Below are positions 1 to 8,295 of a stretch of DNA of 64,000 nt, piece after piece. The DNA lies in contig JAFQTF010000035.1 in NCBI GenBank assembly GCA_017409205.1, forward strand, positions 1 to 64,000, in the 5' to 3' direction. The notes beneath the pieces were generated by a model. The model saw nothing but the letters and a program-made list of their open reading frames with translations. It searched no databases and was not told the DNA's origin. Origin of the DNA: Oscillospiraceae bacterium (lineage in GTDB: Bacteria > Bacillota > Clostridia > Oscillospirales > Oscillospiraceae). The translations under genes and the position numbers were made by a program. Numbering within the stretch: position 1 is the first letter of the stretch; the number at the start of each line of letters is the position of its first letter.

Positions 1-306
1 GCGCCCCAGCCGTCCCCTTGTGAATCCCCCGGCCGCATCGCCGTCAGTACGGAGCACCTTAACTTAGAGCCTGATTTGGGCAGAAATGTCCCGATTTCTG
101 CCCAAATGGGGTGGTGCTGAGGACGGATGGGCGGGAATCGGTACATTCCCGCCTTCGTGTTAAAACCTGCCGGCCTGACAGCACAGGAGGGGGCTTCTTA
201 AGGGGGACGGCTTTTTGAAAAGTCCCCCTTAAGACGACCTCTTTGGTTACTTTCTTGTTCGGTGACAAGAAAGTAACATCGCCTTGCTAAGATAAGCGAT
301 CATTTA
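1..306 (+). repeat. MITE-like repeat, copy 1 (cut by window edge)
   Basis: This is the right-hand three quarters of a ~410-bp element that recurs at 27366-27775 (same orientation) and 36979-37390 (inverted). It ends in AAGCGATCATTTA, the family's terminal repeat. It is packed with hairpins: GGGCAGAAAT at 79-88 pairs with ATTTCTGCCC at 94-103, a GGCGGGAAT/ATTCCCGCC pair lies at 130-153, CTTAAGGGGGAC pairs with GTCCCCCTTAAG at 196-233, and TTTCTTGT pairs with ACAAGAAA at 251-272. No convincing coding frame is present. The ribosome-binding site of the next gene lies directly outside the end. Confidence 0.8.
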
Positions 307-327
307 CAACATCAGGAGGAATCCGTT

Positions 328-834
328 ATGGACGATCTGATTTACAACCAGCGCAGTATTCCCAAGGATCAGTGGCGCTATGGCTTTCGTTCCAGTGCGG
401 CTACAGGCTGCGGCTGGATCGCCACCTGGAATGCACTGCAGTTGATGGGCTATAAAACCGACATTCCGGAGCTGATCCGGTATTATGAATGGCAGCTTCC
501 GCTGATCCACGGTAACGCAGGAACCTCCTTCTGGGGACCTGCGGTATGCTTCCGGAAGTGGGGGTTCCCTGTGGAGATGTCTTTCCGGCAGGATGAGTTC
601 GATGCCCTGGTGGAGGGCAGTGATGTGTGCATCCTGTTCTATTATTGGCGCAGGGGAGCGAAGCTGGGGGCGCATTTCATCGCCCTGCAGAAAACCGAAA
701 CCGGTATCATCGGCTATAACACCTACCGCAGCTCCAGCGGCCCGAATCTTTTGGGGCCGAGTTTAAAGGATTTCCTGAAAAAACAGAAATACTTCGGTGC
801 CGTATTGATCGGCATCCGGAAAAAGCCGGACTAA
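328..834 (+). CDS. papain-like / C39-type cysteine-protease-fold protein
   Basis: The 168-aa protein starts at ATG 328 behind AGGAGGAA. It carries a pattern typical of papain-like and C39_2-like folds: Cys28 in ATGCGWIATW at the start of a helix, His116 in GAHFIAL and Asn131 in GYNTYRSSSG, in the order Cys-His-Asn/Asp. No signal peptide or membrane segment is seen, so it is probably cytoplasmic. It stands alone between a structured repeat and a convergent flavin reductase, with a shared terminator behind it. A peptidase or deamidase activity is inference from the fold-like motifs; the substrate is unknown. Confidence 0.6.
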   Translation: MDDLIYNQRSIPKDQWRYGFRSSAATGCGWIATWNALQLMGYKTDIPELIRYYEWQLPLIHGNAGTSFWGPAVCFRKWGFPVEMSFRQDEFDALVEGSDVCILFYYWRRGAKLGAHFIALQKTETGIIGYNTYRSSSGPNLLGPSLKDFLKKQKYFGAVLIGIRKKPD

Positions 835-837
835 TCA

Positions 838-866
838 AACAGGGCGGAGGTATACTCCGCCCTTGC
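838..866. terminator. bidirectional terminator
   Basis: GGGCGGAG (842-849) pairs with CTCCGCCC (855-862) around a 5-nt loop. It sits between the convergent ends of the papain-like gene and the flavin reductase. Confidence 0.6.
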
Positions 867-890
867 GTGCTTATTCGGGAAAAGGGGAGA

Positions 891-1445
891 TTACTTCAGC
901 TTTTTGCCGTCAGAGAAGGCGTTGCCCACCTTTTCTCCCAAGGTGTAATACCCATGTCCGCAGGGATCATAGGCAATGGGGTGGAATTTGCTCAGGTCAA
1001 TCATGCCGTCTGTCAGGATCCGCTCCTCGGCACAGACGTTGAGGATCTTTCCGATCAGCAAACCGGACGCCTCGTCATAGCTCAGGAATTCACATTCCAA
1101 AGCCATGGGCAGCTCATCAATCAGAGGTGCGTCCACGAATTGGCTTTTTGTGGTGTGCCAGCCGGCTTTTGCCACCTTGTTATCCACCTTCTCGCCGGAA
1201 ACGATGCCCACATAGTCTGCGGGGATCACATTATCGGCATCCGCCATACTGACAGTGAAAGCCTTCCGTTCAAAAATATTGCGGGTGGTGCGGTGTTCAC
1301 CCAGGCAGATGCTGATGAGTTCCGTGTCTGCCATACCGCCCCAGGCGGCATTCATGGCGTTGGGGGTGCCGTCAGGATTGTAGGTGCCGATGATGAACAC
1401 AGGCATGGGGTACAGCATGGGTTTTGCTCCAAAATTTTTACGCAT
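891..1445 (-). CDS. flavin reductase-like (FMN-binding split barrel) protein
   Basis: The 184-aa product starts at ATG 1445, preceded by GGGAGGAATCTGTT; upstream in-frame codons have no ribosome-binding site. The N-terminal segment PVFIIGTYNPDGTPNAM, followed by AAWGGM and RTTRNIF, is typical of flavin_reduct-family proteins that bind FMN and reduce it with NAD(P)H or act as flavoprotein oxidoreductases. The C-terminal region (HPIAYDPCGHGYYTLG) also fits that family. It lies downstream of the lacI-type gene but behind a terminator (1505-1531), so it is probably transcribed separately. The physiological electron acceptor cannot be told. Confidence 0.82.
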   Translation of the reverse strand: MRKNFGAKPMLYPMPVFIIGTYNPDGTPNAMNAAWGGMADTELISICLGEHRTTRNIFERKAFTVSMADADNVIPADYVGIVSGEKVDNKVAKAGWHTTKSQFVDAPLIDELPMALECEFLSYDEASGLLIGKILNVCAEERILTDGMIDLSKFHPIAYDPCGHGYYTLGEKVGNAFSDGKKLK

Positions 1446-1504
1446 AACAGATTCCTCCCTGTTTTTTGTTTTCCTTATTATAATGGAAAAACGGACAAAA
1501 GGAA

Positions 1505-1531
1505 AGGGCTGCGGGTAGATCCGCAGCCCTT
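1505..1531 (-). terminator. terminator after the sugar ABC/LacI operon
   Basis: GGGCTGCGG (1506-1514) pairs with CCGCAGCCC (1521-1529). On the minus strand it follows the regulator's stop codon at 1537 and is followed by a pyrimidine-rich tract. Confidence 0.6.
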
Positions 1532-1536
1532 GTTTT

Positions 1537-2547
1537 TTACTGTTTCGGTTCGGAAATGCTTTCCCGTTCCCACAAAGCGAAGGGAACCGTTTCATGGGCA
1601 GCTGCTGCGCCGTCTTCGATCTGGGAGATCAGCATCTCCACACTGCGGCGGGCCATCACCTGAGCAGGCTGGGCGACGGTGCTGAGCTGCGGTACCAGGA
1701 AGGAACCCAGCTCCAGGCCGTCAAAGCCCATGACGGAAACATCCTCCGGCACCCGCAGGCCATTGTCCCGCAGCGCCCGGATGGCGCCGATAGCCATCAC
1801 GTCTGCCGCTGCAAACAGCGCAGTGAATTCCCGCCCTGTTTCCAGAAGATCCCGGGCGCCATTGTAGCCACCCTGATAGGAGAACCGGACTGCCCGGTAA
1901 TCCTTTTCTTCATCAAAGGGGATATTGTGGCCGCGCAGAGATTCCAGACAACCTTCATAACGGGAGCGGCCCGTATCAGAAAGTACCCGTTCACCGCCGA
2001 TGACAGCGAACTGCCGGTGGCCCTTTGCGATCAGGGAGTCCACCGCACAGCGGCAGGCTTCCTTGCCGTCAATAGATACGCTGGACAGGTTCTCAAAATC
2101 CAGCCGGGACATATCGTTGGTCACAACAACGCAGGGAATATCAATCTTCCCAAAATCTGCCTGGAAATTGTGAGTGTTGCCACCCAGGAAAAGGATGCCC
2201 AGAGGCTTCTTTTCCCGGCACAGCTGCAGCGCCCGGCGAACTTCATTGGAATCCTCATCCAGATAATCCACATACAGCGGATACTGGGTCTGGGCGATCT
2301 GGCTCTGGATGGATTCCACCAGTTCGCTGAACAGCTCGTTGGAGGTACCTTTGACCACCACCAGAATGGAGGTGGCATGCTGCTGCTTCAGCTGCTTTGC
2401 ATTGGCATTGAGCTGAAAGCCGCTCTCCTCCACCGCTTCCATGATGACCTTCCGGGCCTTATCACTGACATTGGGATGATTGTTCAGCACCCGTGAAACA
2501 GTGGCAACGGCATAACCGGTTTTTGCGGCAAGATCTTTAATTGTCAC
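1537..2547 (-). CDS. LacI/GalR-family transcriptional regulator
   Basis: The 336-aa protein has the canonical N-terminal DNA-binding helix-turn-helix (IKDLAAKTGYAVATVSRVLN, residues ~3-22), the hinge region, and a periplasmic-binding-protein-like effector domain ending near SISEPKQ. A sugar or sugar derivative is the expected inducer. It is the last gene of the binding protein-permease-permease operon, and two LacI-type palindromes flank that operon's promoter (5903-5920 and 5965-5978), so autoregulation of the whole transporter unit is the natural inference. Sugar identity is not visible. Confidence 0.93.
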   Translation of the reverse strand: MTIKDLAAKTGYAVATVSRVLNNHPNVSDKARKVIMEAVEESGFQLNANAKQLKQQHATSILVVVKGTSNELFSELVESIQSQIAQTQYPLYVDYLDEDSNEVRRALQLCREKKPLGILFLGGNTHNFQADFGKIDIPCVVVTNDMSRLDFENLSSVSIDGKEACRCAVDSLIAKGHRQFAVIGGERVLSDTGRSRYEGCLESLRGHNIPFDEEKDYRAVRFSYQGGYNGARDLLETGREFTALFAAADVMAIGAIRALRDNGLRVPEDVSVMGFDGLELGSFLVPQLSTVAQPAQVMARRSVEMLISQIEDGAAAAHETVPFALWERESISEPKQ

Positions 2548-2569
2548 AGCTTCACCTCCTTGGATTGGT

Positions 2570-2597
2570 CACAGGGCACGCGTTCACGTGCCCTGTG
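2570..2597 (-). other. intercistronic hairpin
   Basis: A perfect 11-bp stem, CACAGGGCACG (2570-2580) with CGTGCCCTGTG (2587-2597), lies between the second permease and lacI. No T-run follows, so it is more likely an mRNA-stability or translation-tuning element than a terminator. Confidence 0.5.
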
Positions 2598-2607
2598 TAA
2601 TGCGGTA

Positions 2608-3465
2608 TTAGCCCTTGACAGCACCGGCGGCAACGCCTTTGATGATGTGCTTCTGGCAGAACATATAAACAATGATGATGGGGATGATGCTCAGCATGAT
2701 AACAGCCATGGTGGCACCCAGATCAACGGTGCCGTAGCTGCCCTTCAGATACTGCACATGGATGGGGATGGTCATGTACTTGGTACGGTCCAGCACCAGG
2801 TAAGGCAGCAGGTAGTCATTCCAGACCCACATCAGTTCCAGAATACCCACAGAGATCAGGGTGGGCTTCAGCATGGGCAGAACCACATTGAAGAAGGTGC
2901 GGACAGGGCCGCAGCCATCGATGGAAGCTGCCTCCTCAATCTCCAGAGGCAGACCCTTGACAAAGCCCAGGAACATGAAGATGGCCAGACCTGCACCAAA
3001 GCCCAGATAGACAATGGGGATGGTGTAGGGGGTGTTCAGGTTCAGCTTGTCAGCGGTAAAGGTCAGGGTGAACATGACCATCTGGAAGGGGACGATCATG
3101 GAGAACAGGCACAGATAGTAGAATATATTGGACATGGTGCTGTTGACACGGGCAATGTACCAGGCAGACATGGAGCAGAACAGCAGGATCAGAGCAACGG
3201 AAGCCACAGTGATGAACAGGCTGTAAGCAACGGACTGCAGGAAGGGATAGTTGCCGAAGGTCATGCCCTTGACATAGTTGGCAAAGCCGACAAAGCTTTC
3301 TTCGTTGGGCAGGGCGAAGGGATCCAGGTTGACATACTCATTCTTCTTCAGAGAGTTGATGACCACCTCAAAAATGGGGATCAGCCAAACCACGGACAGC
3401 ACGGCAAAGAAGACGGACAGCGCCTTGCTCAGAGGCGTATACTGATCGTTGATCTTTTTCTTCAT
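2608..3465 (-). CDS. carbohydrate ABC transporter permease (MalG type)
   Basis: The 285-aa polytopic membrane protein has about six hydrophobic segments. It carries the EAA loop of binding-protein-dependent permeases (EEAASIDGCGPVRTFFNVVLP around residue 175-195), which contacts the ATPase. It forms a heterodimer with the adjacent MalF-type permease; the genes overlap by one base at 3465. No ATPase is encoded in the operon, so a shared MsmX/UgpC-type ATPase elsewhere is expected. Confidence 0.93.
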   Translation of the reverse strand: MKKKINDQYTPLSKALSVFFAVLSVVWLIPIFEVVINSLKKNEYVNLDPFALPNEESFVGFANYVKGMTFGNYPFLQSVAYSLFITVASVALILLFCSMSAWYIARVNSTMSNIFYYLCLFSMIVPFQMVMFTLTFTADKLNLNTPYTIPIVYLGFGAGLAIFMFLGFVKGLPLEIEEAASIDGCGPVRTFFNVVLPMLKPTLISVGILELMWVWNDYLLPYLVLDRTKYMTIPIHVQYLKGSYGTVDLGATMAVIMLSIIPIIIVYMFCQKHIIKGVAAGAVKG

Positions 3466-4367
3466 TACTGCTGCACCTCCTTGCTGCGGGTCATATACTG
3501 CTGGGTGATGGCCAGAACGGCAACCAGGATGAAGAAGATGACTGCCTTTGCCTGGGCAACACCGTGATAATTCTTGCTGATGTTGTAGGTGGAGAAGATG
3601 TTCAGAGCCAGCAGTTCGGTGGCATTGATCTTGGCGCCGTTCTCCATAATGCTGGGCATACCGCCGGTCAGGGCCATATTCTGGTCGAACATCTTGAAGG
3701 AGTTGGTCAGAGTCAGGAAGGTGCAGGTGGTGATGGAGGGCATCACGTTGGGGATGATGACCCGGAACAGGGTCTGGCTGCCGGTGGCGCCGTCGATGCG
3801 GGCGGCTTCCAGCATATCCTCAGGCACAGCCTGCAGGCCTGCGATATAGATGATCATCATGTAGCCGATCTGCTGCCAGGCAACCAGAATCACCAGACCC
3901 CAGAAACCGTAAGTGGGGTTTGCAGTCAGATAAGTGGCGTAGTTTTTCAGAATGCCGTCGAAGATCATGGACCAGATATAGCCCAGAACAACGCCGCCGA
4001 TCAGGTTGGGCATGAAGAAAACGGTACGGAAAATGTTGGCGCCCCGCATCTTCTGGGTCAGCGCATAGGCAATGAAGAATGCCAGAACATTGATCAGGAT
4101 GATGGAGACAACAGCAAAGGCCGCGGTGTTCCAGAATGCGTTCAGGAAGCCTGCATCCTTAAATACCTTGGCATAGTTGTCAAGACCTACCCACTTTGCA
4201 TCGGTGGGAATATTGAAATTGCAGAAGGACAGATAAATACCCTGGATGAAGGGCCAGACAAAGCCGATCAGGAATGCAGCAAAAGTGGGCAGAATAAACA
4301 GGGGAGCCCATTTTTTGATAGGCCGCTGTACCAGATTGACACTGCTGGATTTTTTGCTTTTGGCCAC
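3465..4367 (-). CDS. carbohydrate ABC transporter permease (MalF type)
   Basis: The 300-aa membrane protein has a basic cytoplasmic N-terminus, about six transmembrane segments (first near residues 18-40) and an EAA motif, EAARIDGATGSQTLFRVIIP. It is the second pore subunit of the sugar importer. A terminator-like hairpin at 4464-4487 separates it from the upstream binding-protein gene. In such operons this arrangement lets the binding protein be made in excess over the permeases. Confidence 0.93.
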   Translation of the reverse strand: MAKSKKSSSVNLVQRPIKKWAPLFILPTFAAFLIGFVWPFIQGIYLSFCNFNIPTDAKWVGLDNYAKVFKDAGFLNAFWNTAAFAVVSIILINVLAFFIAYALTQKMRGANIFRTVFFMPNLIGGVVLGYIWSMIFDGILKNYATYLTANPTYGFWGLVILVAWQQIGYMMIIYIAGLQAVPEDMLEAARIDGATGSQTLFRVIIPNVMPSITTCTFLTLTNSFKMFDQNMALTGGMPSIMENGAKINATELLALNIFSTYNISKNYHGVAQAKAVIFFILVAVLAITQQYMTRSKEVQQ

Positions 4368-4454
4368 GTGGAATCTTCCTCTCTTACAGAATTTTCTTGC
4401 TTCTCAGCAAGGCGAAACCGCCCGGATGACGGGAGACTTTGCCTCACCCAGAAG

Positions 4455-4490
4455 GAATAAAAAGGGGGCGGGCTGCGGCCCGCCCCCGGC
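4455..4490 (-). terminator. intra-operon attenuator/terminator
   Basis: GGGGGCGGGC (4464-4473) and GCCCGCCCCC (4478-4487) form a 10-bp GC stem with a 4-nt loop. On the minus strand it is followed by TTTTTATT. It sits between the binding-protein gene and the permease genes. Confidence 0.7.
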
Positions 4491-4511
4491 AGTTTTCATT
4501 TGACCGGCGGA

Positions 4512-5855
4512 TTAGCCGTTCACGACAGAGTACTCGTAAGCCCAGCCGTCAACGAAAGCGGTCTCAACAGCTTCCCAGTTGGCATCGGTGGGATCAGCGG
4601 AGTAAGCAGCCAGAGCGGTAACAACGGTAGCTCTCCAGGAGTCAACGTTGGGAGTGTGGTTGAAAGCCCAGGTGACAACGTACTTGCCAGCAGCAGTCAG
4701 ATCATTTGCAGCAGCGAAGAAGACGTTCTCGGGGGTCTTGGCAGCCTTGAAGGGGATGGGGCCAAACTGCTCAGCCATCATGGTGGTGCCGGCATCGGAG
4801 GTGACGACCCAGGTCATGAAGTCCAGAGTGGCCTTCTGGTCAGCTTCGGAAGCCTTGGCATTGACAGCCCAGCAGTTCTCGGTGCCGGAGCACAGGCCAG
4901 CGTCAGCTTCGCCTTCAACGCCGCAGTAGATGGGCAGCATGGTCAGCTTGGCAGCGTCCATACCAGCCTCGATCAGGCCAGCGTACTCCCAGGAGCCGTT
5001 CTGATAGAAGACAGCCTTGCCTTCGGTGAAGTCAGCCTTGGAGTTGTCGCCGGTCTTGCCGTTCAGCTCAGCGCCGGTGCAGGTGGAGTTGTTGATGTAC
5101 AGGTCCCAGATGTTGCGGTAGTTGTCCAGGTAAGCGCCGGTGATGGTAGCGGGAGCCTCGGTCACGCCGTCATCGCGGAACTCGTAGAACAGGGGCATGT
5201 TGGCCAGGTGGCCGGAGAAACGCCAGGAGGAGGAAGAATCCAGACCGGCGGAGGAGAAGGCGGAGAAGCCCAGCTCAGCGGAGCGAGCGGTGATGTCTTC
5301 AGCGACAGCCTTCAGGGAAGCGAAGTCGGTGATGTCAGCAACAGTGTAGCCAGCCTTTTCCAGCAGCTCAATGTTGGTGATGATGCCGAAGCACTCGTAG
5401 CAGTAGCCAACGCACTTCAGAGCGCCGTCAGCGTTGTACAGGTTGAAAGCATCGGTGGTCAGCTCGGCAGCGAAATCGGTGCCGGTCAGATCCAGGCAGT
5501 ACTCGTCCCAGTCCTTCAGGCCGGCCATGTTGCCGCACTGGAACAGGGTGGGAGCGGAGTCCTTAGCCATCTCAGCGTTCAGAGTGGAAGAGTACTCGCC
5601 GCCGGCAGCGGTGACGACCTTCACGGGCACGCCGGTCTCAGCGGTGTACTGAGCAGCCAGCTCCTGCCATGCGGCGTCAGCTTCGGGCTTGAAGTTCAGG
5701 TAGTAGACGGAACCGGTAGCAGCGTCAGCAGCGGGAGCTTCAGCAGCAGGAGCGTCAGCAGCGGGAGCATCAGCAGCGGGTTCCTCGGTTGCGCCGCAGG
5801 CGACCAGGGACAGAGCCATGACCAGAGCCAGCAGCAGAGCAATCAGCTTTTTCAT
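4512..5855 (-). CDS. sugar ABC transporter substrate-binding lipoprotein
   Basis: The 447-aa protein begins with a lipoprotein signal peptide (lipobox LVAC; Cys about residue 20) and then an Ala/Pro/Asp-rich linker made of repeated PAADA-like units. The mature part resembles family-1 extracellular solute-binding proteins (SBP_bac_1), which bind oligosaccharides or other carbohydrates outside the membrane. It heads the operon with two permeases and a LacI regulator. The ligand is not deducible. The start ATG has AGGAGG upstream. Confidence 0.92.
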   Translation of the reverse strand: MKKLIALLLALVMALSLVACGATEEPAADAPAADAPAAEAPAADAATGSVYYLNFKPEADAAWQELAAQYTAETGVPVKVVTAAGGEYSSTLNAEMAKDSAPTLFQCGNMAGLKDWDEYCLDLTGTDFAAELTTDAFNLYNADGALKCVGYCYECFGIITNIELLEKAGYTVADITDFASLKAVAEDITARSAELGFSAFSSAGLDSSSSWRFSGHLANMPLFYEFRDDGVTEAPATITGAYLDNYRNIWDLYINNSTCTGAELNGKTGDNSKADFTEGKAVFYQNGSWEYAGLIEAGMDAAKLTMLPIYCGVEGEADAGLCSGTENCWAVNAKASEADQKATLDFMTWVVTSDAGTTMMAEQFGPIPFKAAKTPENVFFAAANDLTAAGKYVVTWAFNHTPNVDSWRATVVTALAAYSADPTDANWEAVETAFVDGWAYEYSVVNG

Positions 5856-5902
5856 TCTATTTTCCTCCTAAAAAATGTCCGGTGATTACCGGCAGATTTT
5901 AT

Positions 5903-5920
5903 GTTGGAATCGTTTCCAAC
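5903..5920. promoter_or_regulatory. candidate LacI-family operator O1
   Basis: GTTGGAAT-CG-TTTCCAAC is an 18-bp near-perfect palindrome (one mismatch) around the central CG that is typical of LacI-family sites. It lies just downstream of the expected transcription start of the sugar ABC operon, where bound repressor would block transcription. Confidence 0.7.
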
Positions 5921-5934
5921 CATCCAACGAGTTA

Positions 5935-5963
5935 AATATAATACATTTGCGTTTTAATTGCAA
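5935..5963 (-). promoter_or_regulatory. promoter of the sugar ABC/LacI operon
   Basis: On the minus strand, TTGCAA (5963-5958) and TATATT (5940-5935) are separated by 17 bp. Operators flank it on both sides. Confidence 0.65.
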
Positions 5964-5964
5964 C

Positions 5965-5978
5965 TGAAAACGTTCTCA
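5965..5978. promoter_or_regulatory. candidate LacI-family operator O2
   Basis: TGAAAA-CG-TTCTCA is a CG-centred imperfect palindrome directly upstream of the -35 box. Its centre is 60 bp from that of O1, close to six helical turns, so looping by a tetramer or a second regulator such as a CcpA-like protein is possible. Confidence 0.5.
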
Positions 5979-6092
5979 CGCGAGAAAGTTCTGCGCTTCC
6001 GACAACTTAACCGCTTTGTTTTTGTATAATTTATCCAATTCATTTCTGGATGTGCAAAATACAATTTTGGGAGCGATTCTTTTTTCTGCCTG

Positions 6093-6121
6093 TTGCCTAA
6101 AATCGATTTGACGCTTATAAT
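6093..6121 (+). promoter_or_regulatory. promoter of the nitroreductase gene
   Basis: TTGCCT (6093-6098) and TATAAT (6116-6121) with a 17-bp spacer. A GGGAGG ribosome-binding site follows. Confidence 0.65.
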
Positions 6122-6147
6122 AGGAAGAAAAAACGGGAGGTATTCCA

Positions 6148-6882
6148 ATGAATCAAACCATCCAGGGCCTATTCGACCGCAAATCTGTCCGGGTCTTTAC
6201 GGACCGGGAGATCTCCCCGGAGGACAAGGCCCTGATTCTCCAGGCTGCCTGTCAGGCACCCACTGCCGGCAACCAGCAGCTTTACACCATCATCGATGTC
6301 ACTGACCAGGCCATCAAGGATGCACTGGTAAAAACCTGTGACAATCAGCCCTTCATCGCCACTGCAAAAATGGTACTGATCTTCTGCGCCGACTGTAAAA
6401 AGTGGTATGACGCATTCCGCTGTGCCGGCTGCGAGCCCCGGATGCCCGGTGTTGGTGATCTGGCGCTGGCTATTTCCGATACCAATATCGCTGCTCAGAA
6501 TGCCGTTACCGCTGCGGAAAGCCTGGGCATCGGCTCCTGCTATATCGGCGATATCATGGAAAACTGCCAGCAGCAGCGGGCGCTGCTGCATCTGCCTCAA
6601 TATGTGTTTCCTGCCTGCATGTTGGTCTTTGGTTATCCCACAGAGCAGCAGATGGCCCGTCCCAAGCCTGTCCGGGCGGCGATGGCCCACATCGTTCATG
6701 AAAACGGCTACCGGGAAATGGACGGCGCTGAACTGGAGGCCATGCTGACCAAGAATGTGGCTCCGGGCAATACCTATGAAAACTGGATCACGGCCTTCTG
6801 CAAGCGCAAGTACAATTCTGAATTTTCCCGGGAAATGACCCGCAGTGTGGCAGAATATCTGAAGGACTTTCAGGAGAAGTGA
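6148..6882 (+). CDS. nitroreductase-family protein
   Basis: The 244-aa protein opens with the family hallmark RKSVRVFTDREIS, which binds FMN phosphate. Other nitroreductase features include PTAGNQQ, the AAQNAVTAAESLGIGSCYIGDI stretch and VFGYPTE. These enzymes are FMN homodimers that reduce nitro compounds, quinones or flavins with NAD(P)H in the cytoplasm. The C-terminal extension after the YPTE motif resembles NfsA/FRP-type members. It is monocistronic, with its own promoter and a hairpin behind it. Confidence 0.88.
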   Translation: MNQTIQGLFDRKSVRVFTDREISPEDKALILQAACQAPTAGNQQLYTIIDVTDQAIKDALVKTCDNQPFIATAKMVLIFCADCKKWYDAFRCAGCEPRMPGVGDLALAISDTNIAAQNAVTAAESLGIGSCYIGDIMENCQQQRALLHLPQYVFPACMLVFGYPTEQQMARPKPVRAAMAHIVHENGYREMDGAELEAMLTKNVAPGNTYENWITAFCKRKYNSEFSREMTRSVAEYLKDFQEK

Positions 6883-6908
6883 TCGGTATCCTGTCTGCAG
6901 AAAATAAC

Positions 6909-6937
6909 ATGCCCCGAAGGGATATCCTTCGGGGCAT
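6909..6937. terminator. hairpin between convergent genes
   Basis: TGCCCCGAAGG (6910-6920) pairs with CCTTCGGGGCA (6926-6936). There is no clean T-run, so terminator function is probable rather than certain. Confidence 0.5.
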
Positions 6938-6942
6938 CGCTG

Positions 6943-7476
6943 TTATATGGTAACGATCCGGGGCGCATGGCCCATAGCGGGAATGATCTTCTCCACCAGG
7001 TCTGCGGTCTTCAGCCGCAGGGAAGAGGTATTGATGCAGGGATGGAAACCGATGAATTCTCCTTTCAGAACATCCTCATCGATGAGCAGCTGCACATGCT
7101 GGTCTTTGTCGTTCATCAGACCCATGACGCTCAAGGAACCGGGGGTGATATCCAGATATTCCTCCATATATTCCGGTGCAGCGAAGCTCAGCCGGGAGGA
7201 ACCGATCTGTTTGGAAAAGACAGAGGTTTTAAAGCTCTTCTCGCCGGGCATCATCAAAAGATAAAAACTGGTACACTGGCGGTTGCACAGCAGCAGATTT
7301 TTGCAGATGGTGGCGTCCAGCACTTCATCGATGGCAGCGCAGGCCTCCATGGTCATGGCTGCCTCATGATCGATGCGCTGATAGGCGACCCCCAGACTGT
7401 CCAGCAGGTCATAGACCCGCACTTCCTTGTCAAGCCGCCCGGTACAATCCGCAGGACGGCCATCAACCAATGTCAT
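6943..7476 (-). CDS. prolyl-tRNA deacylase-like (YbaK/ProX) editing protein
   Basis: The 177-aa product starts at ATG 7476 (AGAAGGA 8 nt upstream). It matches free-standing YbaK/ProRS-editing proteins such as ProX/PrdX: the N-terminal YDLLDSLGVAYQRIDHEAAMTMEA, a CKNLLLCNR core, a TSVFSKQIGSSRLSFA segment, and a late FIGFHPCINTSSLRL segment. These hydrolyse Ala (or Cys) wrongly attached to tRNA-Pro in the cytoplasm. It is monocistronic and convergent with the nitroreductase. Exact tRNA specificity is inference. Confidence 0.82.
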   Translation of the reverse strand: MTLVDGRPADCTGRLDKEVRVYDLLDSLGVAYQRIDHEAAMTMEACAAIDEVLDATICKNLLLCNRQCTSFYLLMMPGEKSFKTSVFSKQIGSSRLSFAAPEYMEEYLDITPGSLSVMGLMNDKDQHVQLLIDEDVLKGEFIGFHPCINTSSLRLKTADLVEKIIPAMGHAPRIVTI

Positions 7477-7534
7477 AGTTGTTCCTTCTTTCATTTTTTC
7501 GACATTATACCTCTGAATCCCCAAATGTGCAAGC

Positions 7535-7562
7535 TTGTATTCTCGCCCCGGTATGATATAAT
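7535..7562 (+). promoter_or_regulatory. promoter of traX-like gene
   Basis: TTGTAT (7535-7540) and TATAAT (7557-7562), 16-bp spacer. GGGAGG at 7575-7580 is the ribosome-binding site. Confidence 0.55.
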
Positions 7563-7587
7563 ACCCCTAAATGAGGGAGGTGTTCCC

Positions 7588-8295
7588 ATGACCAACCAGA
7601 AACCCGATTCCTGTGACCGGTTTCCGAAATTTCTCACCGGCAATGCCCTGAAGCTTATTGCCGCCGCGGCTATGACCATCGACCATATCGGCGTGATGCT
7701 GTTTCCCAGGGTGCTCCTGCTGCGGATCATTGGCCGTCTTGCCTTGCCGATCTTTGCCTTTATGATCGCCGAGGGCTGCAAGTACACCCGGAACCGGAAA
7801 AAGTACTTTGGCATGATATTTGCCCTGGGTCTTGCATGCCAGACTGTATACTATCTGGTGGATGGCAGCATGTATCTGTCCATTCTGCTGACGTTTTCCC
7901 TGTCAATCCTGACGATCTACGCTCTGGATCACTGGAAGCACAAAAAAACAGCCCTGTCGGCCCTGGTATTTGCCGGGACTGTGGCTGCGGTATATGGGCT
8001 GAATCAGGTGCTGACCTTTGACTACGGCTTCTGGGGCTGTATGCTTCCCGTATTTGCTGCATTGGCCCATGGCACGGACTATGACTGCGACTCCATGAGC
8101 AGCGCTCTGCTGGGGCTGGGCCTGATCCCCCTGTTTTTCAGTCTGGGCAGCATCCAGTTCTTCTCCTTCCTGGCTCTGCCACTGCTGTACGCCTACAACG
8201 GCAAAAAGGGACAGCTGAATCTGAAATACTTCTTCTATATTTTCTATCCTGTCCATCTGGCAGCTTTGCAAGGCATTGCCTGGCTGATAGGATAA
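7588..8295 (+). CDS. TraX-family membrane protein
   Basis: The 235-aa polytopic protein begins FLTGNALKLIAAAAMTIDHIGVMLFP and continues with IGRLALPIFAFMIAEGC, both typical of the TraX family. The family is named for the F-plasmid pilin acetylase, but it is widespread as a chromosomal membrane acyltransferase-like protein of unknown substrate in clostridia. About seven to eight hydrophobic segments are visible. The TAA stop (8293-8295) lies inside the T-run side of a convergent terminator belonging to unit A. No conjugation genes are nearby, so a pilin role is unlikely. Confidence 0.8.
   Translation: MTNQKPDSCDRFPKFLTGNALKLIAAAAMTIDHIGVMLFPRVLLLRIIGRLALPIFAFMIAEGCKYTRNRKKYFGMIFALGLACQTVYYLVDGSMYLSILLTFSLSILTIYALDHWKHKKTALSALVFAGTVAAVYGLNQVLTFDYGFWGCMLPVFAALAHGTDYDCDSMSSALLGLGLIPLFFSLGSIQFFSFLALPLLYAYNGKKGQLNLKYFFYIFYPVHLAALQGIAWLIG

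Noticed and set aside
59..268. 69-codon ORFs in the MITE-like repeats (also 37017-37226)
   Set aside because: The frame is created by the hairpin sequence and differs or breaks in copy 2; the conservation is of inverted repeats, not of codons.
7588..8295. Conjugation module suggested by TraX
   Set aside because: TraX-family proteins are common chromosomal membrane proteins in clostridia, and no relaxase, coupling protein or pilus gene is present.
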